From NCBI GenBank assembly GCA_964586145.1, contig CAZPHH010000001.1, positions 53,944 through 117,943 on the forward strand: DNA of 64,000 nt. Reading direction: 5' to 3'. Under the pieces are notes generated by a model that saw only the letters and a program-made list of their open reading frames with translations, did not search any database and was not told the origin of the DNA. Positions 7,831-17,744 of this stretch are shown here, piece after piece (within the stretch, counting starts at the first letter, position 1; each line of letters opens with the position of its first letter). Position numbers and translations under genes: made by a program. This DNA comes from JAFGJQ01 sp964586145. Its GTDB lineage: Bacteria; Planctomycetota; Phycisphaerae; UBA1845.

Positions 7831-10332
7831 TCACGGCGTCAGGATGGCCGAGAAGAGCTGGAAGTCCTTCAAGTCCACGTCGGTGTCGCCGTCGGCGTCC
7901 GCCGCTTCGCATTCGGGACCGACCGGGACGTTGGGACCCTGGAGGCACGCCGCCCACAGGGGGTAGTCGTCCAGGTCCACGTCGCCGTCACCGTCCATGT
8001 CGCCGAACGGAGGCGTGCCGCAGAGCAGCTCGATGTCGTCGATGTACACCGTGATCGGTCCGGCTGCGTCCACGAGCGAAAACGCCAGGTGCTCCAGCAC
8101 GCCCTTGTTGGTGGGCGTGTAGAGAACGCCGTCGCCCGTCATGCCGTGGATCGGATCGGTCAGCGGGTTGAAGAGGAAGGTCTGCCAGACACCCGGCATG
8201 GGTTCCACGAGCACACCCTGCGGGGCCCCGTCGATATCCGATGCCGCGCCTACCCACTCGATGCTGCCGCTCGTCCCGCCGTCCTCGCCGATCTCGGCCG
8301 ACGTGCCCGTTTCGCGGATGCCGATGGCCAGGCGGAACCGTCCGGACTCCGCCCGCAGCCGCACGCGGACCGGCCGGTCCAGCGTGATGGTCGGGTTCGG
8401 CACGTACGGAGCGTTGTGCGCGGTCAGCCGCATCCAGCGCTGGGGATCGGTGTCGATCCACTCCCATTGAACCTTGAGCGACTGGCTGCCGCTGAAGGCC
8501 GGCGCGTCCGCGCTGACCTCCGCGACGTTCGGGGTGGCGGCCAGGTCGCCCGACGTGCTCCCGCTGAAACGCGGCAGGTTGAACATCACTTGCGTGCCCG
8601 GATCATACCCCTCGAAATCAGTCGCCAGCCAGGGCGTGCAGGGCGGCGCACCGACCACCTGCACGGACCAGTCTTCCGTATCGGAACCGGCGAAATTGCC
8701 GGCCTGCACGGTGAACGGGAACAACTGGCCCAGGTCCTCTATCGTCGGCGTCCATCCGTACACCCGCCCCGTCCCGTCCACGGCGGCGCCCGGCGGCCCG
8801 ACCAGCAGCGTCCAGGTCTCGGCGTCACCCTGGGCCAGCGTCAGTTGCCGCGTGTACTCCACCCCGATGGTGGCCGAGTCCGGATCGGGCTCCACCTCGG
8901 CAATGACGGGGGGCAGCAGAGTGACGAGGGCGATGTCCCGGCGGATTACGTCACCCGCGGCCACCGTGACGTTGGTGACGGTGGCCGGTGAGTAGCCGCT
9001 GTGCGAAGCGTCCAGGCTGTACGTGCCGGGCGGCACCATCAGGAACGAGTAGAATCCGTCACCCGTGGACAGAGCGGTGTAACTGGAGCCGGAGCGAATG
9101 AGGTTCGCATCCGCCAGCGGCTGACCGCCGACCCCGGTGACGTATCCGTAGATGATGGCCGTTGCAGGGGACGTCTTCCACGTCATGACCGGCACGCTGA
9201 CCGGCGTCTGGTAGACGTTGGCGACGTATTGAGACCAGCCGGTGAACGAGGACCAGGAGAAGATGCTGTTTCCGTGTCCGCCGCGCAGCCGCGTCAATTC
9301 CACCTGCTGCAGCAGGGAGGCGGTGCCCTGGCTGGTGATGTGGCCGGCCACCACCTGTCGGTCCGGGGCGCCGGAGAGCCACGCCTGGAGTCGGGAGTCC
9401 CAGGTGGAGCCCGCGCCGCCCGTGAAGTACATCATGGGCACCAGCATGTCCATGCCGCCGGTGTTCGCCCAGACCAGCGCCTCCTGGTGCTGGGCGGTCG
9501 GCGCGGTGACCGGGTTGGAGTACACGGCGGCGCTGACGACCACTTCCGGTCGGACGGCCATGATCGCGGCGTAGATGTCGCGCACGTTCCGGGTGATCTG
9601 ATCGGCCGTCCACTGCGTGAAGCTCAGGCCGTTCGGGTTGCCCCACGGGCTGTTGTAGCGGGCGAGGCTGATGGGATCGTAGGACGGCTGGTTGGACCAG
9701 GGCGTCCGGATGCGGTCAAAATGCACGCCGTCCACGTCGTAGTTCTCCACCACGTAGAGGACCTGCCGGCGAATGTACGCCTGGAGGTCCGGCACGCCCG
9801 GCGCCATCCACACGTAGTCGCTTTCGCTGAACTGCACGGGGTTGTCCGGCACGTTGTGGTGCAGCCAGTCGCGACGCGCGGGGTCGGCAGCGTTGCAGTG
9901 CGCGTAGAACAGGTGATTCGGATTCGGTGGAGGGGATTGCGTGCCCGACGCCCAGCACGGGTGCGTGTTGATGTACGCGTGGAACGCGATGCCCCGGCTG
10001 TGGGCCGCCTGGACGGCGTACGCCAGCGGGTCCCAGCCCGGGTCCGTGCCGCCGATAAGAACCGACCAGACTTCTTCCGGAGACGGATAGAGCGTGTCCG
10101 CCTGCCCGCGAATCTGGAAGAAGACCGCGTTGAAGTTCGCATCGGCCAGGTCCTGCATGATGGCGTCGATATTGGCCTTGCAGGTGGCCTCATTCGCGTC
10201 GGGCCACTCGAAGCGTGAGGCCCACATGGCCCGGAACTCGGGGTCCTGGGCGAACGAGGGAACCGCAGCCAACAGGGTCGCGACCGAAGCCAGTGCAGAC
10301 AGCACCAATCGATGTTGTGGTGAGAACCGCAT
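7831..10332 (-). CDS. Secreted GHL10-type glycosidase with CarboxypepD_reg, Ig-like and dockerin-like domains
   Basis: 833 residues. The start is the ATG at 10332 because it has an excellent Shine-Dalgarno (AAAGGAGGAGG) and opens a signal peptide (MRFSPQHRLVLSALASV...SFAQ). Residues about 25-400 match the glycosyl-hydrolase-like 10 (DUF187/YngK) barrel: EFRAMWASRFEW, FNAVFFQIRGQADTLYPS, HAYINTHPCW, VDGVHFDRIRTPW, MDMLVPMMYF. Next is a carboxypeptidase-regulatory-like beta sandwich (YGYVTGVGGQPLADANL), an Ig-like He_PIG-type repeat (VYGWTPT), a jelly-roll resembling a carbohydrate-binding module, and a C-terminal EF-hand/dockerin-like tail with two loops, DMDGDGDVDLDDYPLW and DADGDTDVDLKDF. 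The tail is typical of planctomycete secreted proteins. The enzyme is probably cell-surface or extracellular; glycan substrate unknown. Confidence 0.87.
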   Translation of the reverse strand: MRFSPQHRLVLSALASVATLLAAVPSFAQDPEFRAMWASRFEWPDANEATCKANIDAIMQDLADANFNAVFFQIRGQADTLYPSPEEVWSVLIGGTDPGWDPLAYAVQAAHSRGIAFHAYINTHPCWASGTQSPPPNPNHLFYAHCNAADPARRDWLHHNVPDNPVQFSESDYVWMAPGVPDLQAYIRRQVLYVVENYDVDGVHFDRIRTPWSNQPSYDPISLARYNSPWGNPNGLSFTQWTADQITRNVRDIYAAIMAVRPEVVVSAAVYSNPVTAPTAQHQEALVWANTGGMDMLVPMMYFTGGAGSTWDSRLQAWLSGAPDRQVVAGHITSQGTASLLQQVELTRLRGGHGNSIFSWSSFTGWSQYVANVYQTPVSVPVMTWKTSPATAIIYGYVTGVGGQPLADANLIRSGSSYTALSTGDGFYSFLMVPPGTYSLDASHSGYSPATVTNVTVAAGDVIRRDIALVTLLPPVIAEVEPDPDSATIGVEYTRQLTLAQGDAETWTLLVGPPGAAVDGTGRVYGWTPTIEDLGQLFPFTVQAGNFAGSDTEDWSVQVVGAPPCTPWLATDFEGYDPGTQVMFNLPRFSGSTSGDLAATPNVAEVSADAPAFSGSQSLKVQWEWIDTDPQRWMRLTAHNAPYVPNPTITLDRPVRVRLRAESGRFRLAIGIRETGTSAEIGEDGGTSGSIEWVGAASDIDGAPQGVLVEPMPGVWQTFLFNPLTDPIHGMTGDGVLYTPTNKGVLEHLAFSLVDAAGPITVYIDDIELLCGTPPFGDMDGDGDVDLDDYPLWAACLQGPNVPVGPECEAADADGDTDVDLKDFQLFSAILTP

Positions 10333-10373
10333 CCTGCCTCCTCCTTTGGACGGGGATAGTGGAATAGGCGCCC

Positions 10374-10396
10374 TCCCCCCTCCGGTGGTGGGGGGA
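10374..10396. other. GC-rich hairpin between puuD-like and GHL10 genes
   Basis: A 7-bp perfect stem TCCCCCC / GGGGGGA encloses a 9-base loop in the 172-bp spacer. It could attenuate or end the upstream gene's transcript (minus strand) or be one of the many intergenic hairpins in this genome. No U-tract follows. Confidence 0.3.
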
Positions 10397-10504
10397 CGCA
10401 GTCGCGTGAGACGTTCCAATTCCCTCCTGGCCGATCGCCCCGAGGCCCCGGACGGGCCGGGCGGCCCGGCACGCATTCGATTGTATCAGGATGCGCAAAC
10501 GAAT

Positions 10505-11245
10505 TCAGCCCTTGATTGTGCCACACGCGGCCAGAAACGCTCGAAAGAGGCGGTCGCTGGAGTCCCCGTCGAAGTACCGCTCGGGGTGCCACTGGACGGC
10601 CAGGCCGAAAGGATGGCCAGAGAGCTCCAAAGCCTCCACGATGCCGTCAACCGGGCAACGGGCCGTCACGCGAAGGCCTGCGCCAAGCCGATCCACCGCC
10701 TGATGGTGGGCGGAATTGATCGTCCGGCGCCCCGGGCCCAGGATTTCTGCGAGCCGGCTGTCCGGCAGGACATCGACCTCGTGCGTCGCGTCCACGTGTG
10801 TGCCACTCTGGTGGCGTACGACGGCACCAACCTGCGACGGGATGTCCTGGATCAGCGTCCCGCCCAGGGCCGCGTTCATCGCCTGAAGCCCGCCGCAGAT
10901 GACCAGGGTGGGCAGGCCCCGATCCACCGCCAATCGAATCAGCGCGGCCCAGGTGTCGTATTGGGCGTCAGGCATGGGCTTCTCTGCGGGATGCGGGGCG
11001 GCCCCGTACCGCGCAGGAGGAATGTCGTCCGACCCCGGCACGAGCAGTCCGTCCAGACGCGCGATAACCTCGGGCAGGTGCTCCTGGTCGTCCACCACGG
11101 GGATGACCAGCGGAATGCCGCCCCGACACCGGACGGCGTCCGTATATCCGCGGGACACCGTGTTCTGGTCCTTAATGCTCACCTGAGCGTGGTACACACG
11201 CTCGCTCGGGATGCCGATGACGGGTGATGTGGGCAATCGAAGCAC
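10505..11245 (-). CDS. Class I glutamine amidotransferase-like gamma-glutamyl hydrolase (PuuD/peptidase C26 family)
   Basis: 246 residues, close to the 250-residue family norm. Visible are the N-terminal PVIGIP, LLVPGSDDIPPARYG, the nucleophile elbow VICGGLQAMNAALGG with the catalytic Cys, and the catalytic His/Glu pair AVQWHPERY near the end. PuuD-type enzymes hydrolyse gamma-glutamyl-GABA or related gamma-glutamyl amides in the cytoplasm. The usual elbow is ICRG.Q; here the residue after Cys is Gly, a mild deviation. Nothing else of a putrescine pathway is near, so substrate is open. It is divergent from the amidase gene at 11478. Confidence 0.87.
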   Translation of the reverse strand: MLRLPTSPVIGIPSERVYHAQVSIKDQNTVSRGYTDAVRCRGGIPLVIPVVDDQEHLPEVIARLDGLLVPGSDDIPPARYGAAPHPAEKPMPDAQYDTWAALIRLAVDRGLPTLVICGGLQAMNAALGGTLIQDIPSQVGAVVRHQSGTHVDATHEVDVLPDSRLAEILGPGRRTINSAHHQAVDRLGAGLRVTARCPVDGIVEALELSGHPFGLAVQWHPERYFDGDSSDRLFRAFLAACGTIKG

Positions 11246-11378
11246 TCCTGCAGCCGGACACCAGGCGAATCAGCGGGATTCTACCGATCGCCGGGCCGCT
11301 TCTCCAGGTTACGCGGGGTTGGGTCCGAAAACCCGCGGATGCCCGGGAAGTCGCTCGCCCTAACCCACCCACATCCGC

Positions 11379-11384
11379 TACAAT
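11379..11384 (+). promoter_or_regulatory. Possible -10 element (TACAAT) for amidase gene
   Basis: TACAAT lies 94 bases upstream of the amidase start in the 232-bp divergent spacer. No convincing -35 hexamer is at the right distance. Confidence 0.2.
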
Positions 11385-11477
11385 ACCCATGAAGTGCCGG
11401 GGGGAAGGTTCCATCCGGCCCCAATGCGGTCCAGGGCTCACGGACCGCCACGGGCCCGCGTGCTGGGAGACGAAATC

Positions 11478-14400
11478 ATGATCGTGATGAACTGCGGAGA
11501 TCGGCATTCCCGTCGAAACCCCTGGGGAACCGCCTCGGGTGTGGTGGCATTGATCCTCATGCTAACGTCGGGCCCGGCCCGGGCGGACGAGGCGCTGCAG
11601 GTGAAGGCGACCGCCCGGATGCAGGCCTGGGTGGCCGAGGCGGCCCTGCGGGGGGCAGACCCCTTCGCCTCGGCCCTGCCCGTCGGCACGACGCTGGACC
11701 GCGTGGACGAGGTCGAGGGGTACGTGGCGGCCTACATGCAGTTTCCCGCGGCGTTCCTGGATACTCTCACCGACGAAGAGTGCGAGCGGATCATTCGCGA
11801 GCAGGTAATCCTGCTCAAACCGCTCGACGGCGTGCGGGGATTCGGCATCTTCGCGAAGCCGCTGGAGTCCGCGGAGGCGGAGTACCGGGCGCTGCCGGAG
11901 TATCTCCCGGCGCCGGAGGGCCCGCTGGACAAGCCGGAGGACATCGAGGTCGGCCTGCGGGCGGGCGGACTGCCGGCGTACAACCCGGGGCGGCCGATGG
12001 GCGCGCTGTCCGGCAAGACGGTGTTTCTGAGTCCGGGACACGGATGGGTGTACTCCTCCACGCTCGGCCGCTGGGCGACGCAGCGGGGGAACAGTTACGG
12101 CCTGATCGAGGACCACAGCAATGGAGAGGCGGTGTTCCTGCACCTGGCTCGCTACCTGCACAACGCCGGGGCCAACGTCTGGCCGTGCCGTGAGCGCGAC
12201 ATGAACCCCCACATGGTGATCATCGACAACACGGACGCCGCGCCGGACTTCAGCGTCACTGGCACGTGGACGGACAGCACCGGCGCCGGCACGTGGTACG
12301 GCACGAACTACAAGTACGCCGCGGTCAGCACGACGGAGACGTCCGTGGCGACCTATGCGCCGTCGTTCCCGACGGAGGATGAATACGCGGTGTACGTCTG
12401 GACGCCGAGCGCATCAAACCGCTCGACGGCGGCCACGGTGCGGGTAAACCACACCGGCGGCACCACCACGCACGTGATCAACATGCAGCAGGACGGCAAC
12501 ACCTGGCGGTTTCTGGGCATGTATCACTTCGCCGCGGGACGGAATGTTCCCAAGGGCTCCGTGCAGATCTCGAACGTCGGTTCGGACCCCAGCAAGTACG
12601 TCATCGCGGACGCGGTGCGTTTCGGCGGCGGCATGGGTGACTACGCGGACGGCGGTTCGATCAGCGGCTGGCCGCGGTGGGAGGAATCGGGCAAGTACTT
12701 CGGCGTGTTCATGGGGCACGTGACCACCCCGCTGGGGACCGTGGACGCGATGCCGCGATACGCGAAGTGGGAGAGTGAGAGCTGGGAAGACTCCATCTAC
12801 GTCTCCTGGCACAGCAATGCGACCGGCAGCTCCTACGTGGGCCACGGGACCGACGTGTACGTCTACGGCCCGAACGGGCCGCCCAGCCCGTTCAGCCAGT
12901 TCAGCGGCGTGGCGGGCAGCGATTCCCTGGCCGTCCGGATTCGCGATGAGATCATCAGCGACCTGCGGATCGCCTGGAACGATCCGAACTGGCCGGGACG
13001 GCTGTACTCCGCGTGGTTCGGTGAGTTGAACCCGAACAACAACGATGAGATGCCGAGCGTGCTGATCGAGGTCGCCTTCCACGACAACGAAACGGACGCG
13101 GATTCGCTCGTTGACCCGCGTTTCCGGGACATGGTGTCGCGGGCCGTGTACCAGTCCATCGTGAAATGGTGGTACCACGATCACGACGGGCCGAACTCGA
13201 CGCCCGCGATCAACAACACCCTGCTTCCCGAGCCGCCCACGCACCTGGCCGTCCGCAATCTGGGCGATGGCACCGTGCGCGTGTCCTGGCAGCCGCCGCC
13301 CTCGAATTCCGGCAACGGCCTGCTGGGCGATCCGGCGACGGGCTACCTCGTGCAGGTCAGCGAGAACGGGTTCGGCTTCGACGACGGCACGCCCACCACG
13401 TCCACGCAGATGGATCTGACGAGCCTGCCGGCCGGGGCGATCCGGTACGTGCGGGTGATCGCGACCAACGCGGGCGGGCAATCGTTCCCCTCGGAGATCG
13501 GGGCGGTGCGCGTTCGCGCCGAGGGGACCAGTCCGCTGTTGATCGTCAACGGGTTTGACCGGATGGACCGCTGGATGCTGCTGGAAGAAGACGATCCGTA
13601 CGATGCGGATCCGATGCGGCGAGAGCGGCCCATGCGGATGAACCACTACGGCTATTCCCGCACGTTCGCCGCGGCCCTCCAGCCGACCGGACTCGCGTTT
13701 GACTACTGCGCCAACGAGGCCGTGCGCGACAGCTACGTGAACCTTCCCGACTACACCGCGGTCATCTGGCAGCTCGGCAAGGAATCCGTTGCCGACGCCA
13801 CGTTCGATTCCACGGAGCAGACGCGGGTGGCCTACTATCTGGTCAACGGCGGGAAGCTGTTCGTCTCGGGCTCGGAGATCGGCTACGACCTGGTGGGGAA
13901 CGGCAACGGGGCCTCGTTCTACCGGAGCATCCTCAGGGCCGACCACGTGGCCGACGATGCGGCAACGTACTCCGTCGAACCGGTCGCCGGGTCCATCTTC
14001 GACGGCATCGGCGGGCTCATCCTCGACGACGGGACCGCCATCTACAACGTGGATTCGCCGGACGTACTGTCGGCCTACAGCGGCAGCGCCCTGGCCCTGA
14101 ACTACGTGGGAGGCACGGGCGGTGGCGCGGCCATCGTGTACGACGACGCATACCAGTTGGTGCATCTCGGGTTCCCGTTCGAGGCCATCACCAGTGCCAA
14201 CAGCCGGCTTGCCGTGATGATCGTTGTGCTGAACTTCTTCGGATTCGACGCCGGCGAGCCGCCGCCCCCGCCGCCTGCAGACATCATCCTGGAATCGCGC
14301 GATGCGTCCGGCGCGGTGACGCCGGCGCCGGCCTATCAGGAATTCGGGGCCTGGGCGAACAGCTCCGTCAAAAGTTCCGCCCCGGGCCTCGTGGGCACGG

Positions 14401-14960
14401 GCAGCCGGTTCATCACCTACGAAATCCCCAACACGGGGACCGACCACGCCCGGTTCGTCCCCAGCGTGGTGACGCCGGGACGATACGAGGTGTTCGTCAC
14501 CTGGGCGAACGGCGCCAACTGCTACGATTCGCGGCACCGGGTGAGCCACCACCTCGGGCAGACGGACCTGCTGGTCGACCAGATTTCCAGCGGCGCGCCG
14601 GAGCCGCCGAACTACGGCCTGTGGATCTCGCTGGGCGAGTACTGGTTTGCCGCGGGCCAGAGCGTGGCGAGCGGGTCACTGGACATCTCGGAGGAGACGG
14701 TCACCGGCCGGCCCAGCCCGACGTGGAACTACCGCGTGTACACGGACGCCGCCAAGTGGGTGTACGTGAAGGCCTGGCCGAACGGAGACGCAGACGGCAA
14801 CGGCGTTCTGACCCTGGCGGACTTCGCGCTGTTTCCCGACTGCGTCAGCGGCCCCGGAGGCGGATATCCGCAGCCGGAGTGCGAGGTTTTCGATTTCGCC
14901 CTGGACGGGGACGTGGACCTGGATGATTTTGCGGAGTTCCAGGCTCGCTTCGGGCCGTGA
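11478..14960 (+). CDS. Exported N-acetylmuramoyl-L-alanine amidase (Amidase_3) with inserted golvesin-like domain, FN3 and dockerin-like tail
   Basis: 1160 residues from the ATG preceded by GGGAG; a signal peptide follows (GVVALILMLTSGPARA). The amidase_3 metal and catalytic residues are all visible but spread out: H188 in LSPGHG, E217 in NGEAVF, H445 in SWHSNAT and E531 in LIEVAFHDN. The stretch between E217 and H445 contains a golvesin/Xly carbohydrate-binding-like domain (TWTDSTGAGTWYGTNYKYA... YVIADAVRFGGG), so that domain is inserted in the catalytic fold. An FN3 domain follows (PEPPTHLAVRNLGDGTVRVSW), then a GATase-like/unknown beta region, a second golvesin-like domain (SVKSSAPGLVGTGSRF...), and a dockerin-like tail (DADGNGVLTLADF, DGDVDLDDF). 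It should cleave peptide stems from peptidoglycan outside the cytoplasm. Confidence 0.85.
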   Translation: MIVMNCGDRHSRRNPWGTASGVVALILMLTSGPARADEALQVKATARMQAWVAEAALRGADPFASALPVGTTLDRVDEVEGYVAAYMQFPAAFLDTLTDEECERIIREQVILLKPLDGVRGFGIFAKPLESAEAEYRALPEYLPAPEGPLDKPEDIEVGLRAGGLPAYNPGRPMGALSGKTVFLSPGHGWVYSSTLGRWATQRGNSYGLIEDHSNGEAVFLHLARYLHNAGANVWPCRERDMNPHMVIIDNTDAAPDFSVTGTWTDSTGAGTWYGTNYKYAAVSTTETSVATYAPSFPTEDEYAVYVWTPSASNRSTAATVRVNHTGGTTTHVINMQQDGNTWRFLGMYHFAAGRNVPKGSVQISNVGSDPSKYVIADAVRFGGGMGDYADGGSISGWPRWEESGKYFGVFMGHVTTPLGTVDAMPRYAKWESESWEDSIYVSWHSNATGSSYVGHGTDVYVYGPNGPPSPFSQFSGVAGSDSLAVRIRDEIISDLRIAWNDPNWPGRLYSAWFGELNPNNNDEMPSVLIEVAFHDNETDADSLVDPRFRDMVSRAVYQSIVKWWYHDHDGPNSTPAINNTLLPEPPTHLAVRNLGDGTVRVSWQPPPSNSGNGLLGDPATGYLVQVSENGFGFDDGTPTTSTQMDLTSLPAGAIRYVRVIATNAGGQSFPSEIGAVRVRAEGTSPLLIVNGFDRMDRWMLLEEDDPYDADPMRRERPMRMNHYGYSRTFAAALQPTGLAFDYCANEAVRDSYVNLPDYTAVIWQLGKESVADATFDSTEQTRVAYYLVNGGKLFVSGSEIGYDLVGNGNGASFYRSILRADHVADDAATYSVEPVAGSIFDGIGGLILDDGTAIYNVDSPDVLSAYSGSALALNYVGGTGGGAAIVYDDAYQLVHLGFPFEAITSANSRLAVMIVVLNFFGFDAGEPPPPPPADIILESRDASGAVTPAPAYQEFGAWANSSVKSSAPGLVGTGSRFITYEIPNTGTDHARFVPSVVTPGRYEVFVTWANGANCYDSRHRVSHHLGQTDLLVDQISSGAPEPPNYGLWISLGEYWFAAGQSVASGSLDISEETVTGRPSPTWNYRVYTDAAKWVYVKAWPNGDADGNGVLTLADFALFPDCVSGPGGGYPQPECEVFDFALDGDVDLDDFAEFQARFGP

Positions 14961-15033
14961 GACCGGAACAGGTTGCGGTCGGTGAACGGAACGTTCTGCC
15001 AACGGCCCGGGGTGGGCGGTCCGCGCTGCGGGG

Positions 15034-16095
15034 TCAGCGGAGTTCCACAAGACCCCGGCCGCTCCTGACCTTGCCGATGACGAACGGGATTTCGCCGGCG
15101 CGACGAAGGTTGCGCAGAATGCCGCCGAGGAACGCGGGGCGGACGGCCAGCACGTATCCGATCCCCATGTTGAACACGCGGTACATTTCGTCCGCCTCCA
15201 CGCCGAGGCCCTGCAGGAACGGGAAGACCGGCGGCGGTGCCCATGATTTTCGATCGATGACGGCGTTGCACCCGGGCGGCAGGATGCGGGCAACATTTTC
15301 CGGCAGCCCGCCCCCGGTAATGTGAGCCATGCCGGTGATCACCCGTTTGCGGCGGTACCGTTTCAAGGTCGACAGCACGGATCGAACGTAAATGCGAGTG
15401 GGCGTCAGCAGCACCTCGCCGAGCGTGCGCCCGGCCTCGTCAAACGGTTGATGCAGATCCACTCGGTTTCGGGCCAGCAGGCGACGCACCAGCGTGAACC
15501 CGTTGGAATGCACGCCGCTGGACGGCAGGGCCACCAGGCAGTCGCCGGGGCTGACGAGCTTGCGGGTAATGACTCGGCTCGATTCCACCACCCCCACCGC
15601 GAAGCCGGCCAGGTCGATGTGGCCCTCGTGGTACAGGTCCGGCATCTCGGCGGTCTCGCCGCCGAGCAGGGCGCAGCCGGCTTCACGGCAACCCGCGGCG
15701 ATGCTGTCGATCACCACGGCCAGCCACTCGGGGTCGAGCTTGTGGGTGGCCAGGTAGTCGAGGAAGAACAGCGGCTCGGCCCCGCAGGTGATCATGTCGT
15801 TGACGTTCATGGCCACCAGGTCGATGCCGAGGCCCTCCAGCCGGTTGAGTTCCACGGCCAGCAGGACCTTGGTGCCCACGCCGTCGGCACAGCCGACGAG
15901 CGACGCGCTGCGGTACTCCTTGCGAAACAGCGACTCGGCATAGTCGAGCCGGAACAGCCCGGCGAACCCGCCGTGGTTGCGCCAGACCCGCGGCGAGAAC
16001 GTGCTGGTCATGGCGGTCCGGATGCGGTTGACCCAGACGGCGTTGGCATCAATGTCGACGCCGGCATCCTTGTACGTGAGCTTCTCTTCTGACAT
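15034..16095 (-). CDS. purM: Phosphoribosylformylglycinamidine cyclo-ligase (AIR synthetase)
   Basis: 353 residues, normal PurM length. Seen: LTYKDAGVDIDA at the start, GCADGVGTKVLLA, NVNDMITCGAEPLFFLDYLA, LLGGETAEMPDLY, ALPSSGVHSNGFTLVR, ITGGGLPENVARILP. It converts FGAM to AIR with ATP in purine synthesis. It lies 79 bp downstream of purF on the same strand, so the two form a purF-purM operon. Confidence 0.97.
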   Translation of the reverse strand: MSEEKLTYKDAGVDIDANAVWVNRIRTAMTSTFSPRVWRNHGGFAGLFRLDYAESLFRKEYRSASLVGCADGVGTKVLLAVELNRLEGLGIDLVAMNVNDMITCGAEPLFFLDYLATHKLDPEWLAVVIDSIAAGCREAGCALLGGETAEMPDLYHEGHIDLAGFAVGVVESSRVITRKLVSPGDCLVALPSSGVHSNGFTLVRRLLARNRVDLHQPFDEAGRTLGEVLLTPTRIYVRSVLSTLKRYRRKRVITGMAHITGGGLPENVARILPPGCNAVIDRKSWAPPPVFPFLQGLGVEADEMYRVFNMGIGYVLAVRPAFLGGILRNLRRAGEIPFVIGKVRSGRGLVELR

Positions 16096-16174
16096 GCGGC
16101 ACGGTCCATCCGGCGCCGTTCGCGTCCCCGGGGGCAGGTCGGGCGCACCTGCCCCGGGCGAATGCCGCCGGGGC

Positions 16175-17674
16175 CTACTTGAACATGCGCAGTTGCCGGC
16201 GCTCCAGGGCGTACTTGTCCACCGGGTGATCCACGTCCACCGGGTAGTCGCCCGTGAAACAGGCGGTGCAGTACTTCTCCTTCGGCATGTTCACGGCGCT
16301 GAGCATCCCCTCCACCGACAGATAGTGCAAGGAGTCCACCTCCAGGTAGTCCCGGATTTCCTGCACCGATCGCCCGGGGGCCACCAGGTGCGACGGGTCC
16401 GGGAAGTCGATCCCGAAGTAGCACGGATGCCGAATGGGCGGACTGGCCACACGAAGGTGGATCTCCTTCGCCCCGGCCCGGCGCAGCGCGCCCATCTTTC
16501 CCCGGGTGGTCGTGCCTCGGACCACCGAGTCTTCGATGACCACCAGCCGGCGGTCCTTGACGGCCTCCTTGATCACCTTAAGCTTCATCTTCACCGCCCA
16601 GTCGCGGTCCGTCTGGTTGGGCATGATGAACGACCGGCCGACGAAGTGGCTGGTGGTGAACGCCCGTCCGAACGGAATCCCGCTGAGCTGGGAATACCCG
16701 ATGGATGCACAACGGGCGCAGTTGGGCACGGGAACCACCAGGTCGGCGTCCACGGGCGCTTCCTCCGCCAAGCGGCAACCCATGGCCACCCGCACCAGAT
16801 GCACGTTCTGACCGAAAACGATGCTGGACGGGTCGGCGAAGTAGATCTGCTCGAAGATGCAGGCGGCGCCGCGACCGTTTGCCGGGGCAAACGGCTTCGA
16901 CGCCATGCCCTCGTCCGTGATCGTGATCATTTCGCCAGGCTCGACGTCCCGAACGTATTCCGCGTCAATGATGTCAAAGGCGCAGGTTTCGGAGGCCACC
17001 ACCCAGGCGGCCCCCAGGCGGCCCAGGGACAGCGGGCGGAACCCGTAGGGATCGCGCGCGGCGACGAGGCGATCCGGAAACAGTACCAACAGGCAATACG
17101 CGCCCTGGAGGTGGCCCAGCACGTGGGCCAGCGGGGCGGGCTTGGCCTGATGCGCCGGCTTGGCCAGCAGATGCACGATGACTTCCGTGTCGCACGTGGT
17201 CTGGAAGATGTGCCCGTCGTCCTCGAATCGTCTGCGCAGCAGGGCCGCGTTGCAGAGGTTGCCGTTGTGGGCCGTGGCCACCTGTCCGCCCGCGAACTCG
17301 AAGAGCAGCGGCTGCGCGTTCAGGTCGCAGTTGGAGCCGGTGGTCGAGTACCGCACGTGCCCGATGGCCACCGGGTTTCGAATCGCCTCGAGCGTGCGGG
17401 GGCTGATCACGTTCCCCACCAGCCCCATGCCCGCCGCCCGCTGGATGCGGACCCCGTCCGTCGTGCAGATGCCGGCGGCCTCCTGGCCCCGATGCTGCTG
17501 AGCGTACAGCCCGAGCTGGGTCAGGTAGGCGGCTTCCGGATGACCGAAGACTCCGAACAGACCACAGTAGTGCCCGATGGTCGGGCGGCCGGCTGCGAGC
17601 AATGCCTCTACTCCAATGCGGGAACCGATGCGCAAGTCAGGATTCAGGGTAGGGTCACAGCCCGATTTTCGCAA
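16175..17674 (-). CDS. purF: Amidophosphoribosyltransferase (Fe-S type)
   Basis: 499 residues. The N-terminal nucleophile is C37 in CGLFGVFGHPEA after a propeptide, as in the Bacillus-type enzyme; the exact start is uncertain for that reason. The Ntn glutaminase part (LYAQQHRGQEAAGI, GHVRYSTTGSN, AHNGNL) is followed by the PRPP-binding phosphoribosyltransferase loop (VIEDSVVRGTTT). Late cysteines including YCTACFTGDYP match the 4Fe-4S ligands of Bacillus-type PurF. It makes phosphoribosylamine, the first step of purine synthesis, and is followed by purM. Confidence 0.96.
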   Translation of the reverse strand: MRKSGCDPTLNPDLRIGSRIGVEALLAAGRPTIGHYCGLFGVFGHPEAAYLTQLGLYAQQHRGQEAAGICTTDGVRIQRAAGMGLVGNVISPRTLEAIRNPVAIGHVRYSTTGSNCDLNAQPLLFEFAGGQVATAHNGNLCNAALLRRRFEDDGHIFQTTCDTEVIVHLLAKPAHQAKPAPLAHVLGHLQGAYCLLVLFPDRLVAARDPYGFRPLSLGRLGAAWVVASETCAFDIIDAEYVRDVEPGEMITITDEGMASKPFAPANGRGAACIFEQIYFADPSSIVFGQNVHLVRVAMGCRLAEEAPVDADLVVPVPNCARCASIGYSQLSGIPFGRAFTTSHFVGRSFIMPNQTDRDWAVKMKLKVIKEAVKDRRLVVIEDSVVRGTTTRGKMGALRRAGAKEIHLRVASPPIRHPCYFGIDFPDPSHLVAPGRSVQEIRDYLEVDSLHYLSVEGMLSAVNMPKEKYCTACFTGDYPVDVDHPVDKYALERRQLRMFK

Positions 17675-17744
17675 CGGTCAGGACGGCAGAATCGGTGGCT
17701 TGGTGGTTTGACTCGGGATCGCGACGCCGCCCCGGGACGACAAC

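Noticed and set aside
12414..14552. 712-codon open frame antisense to the amidase gene
   Set aside because: Composition is that of a shadow frame; the plus strand has domains and catalytic residues.
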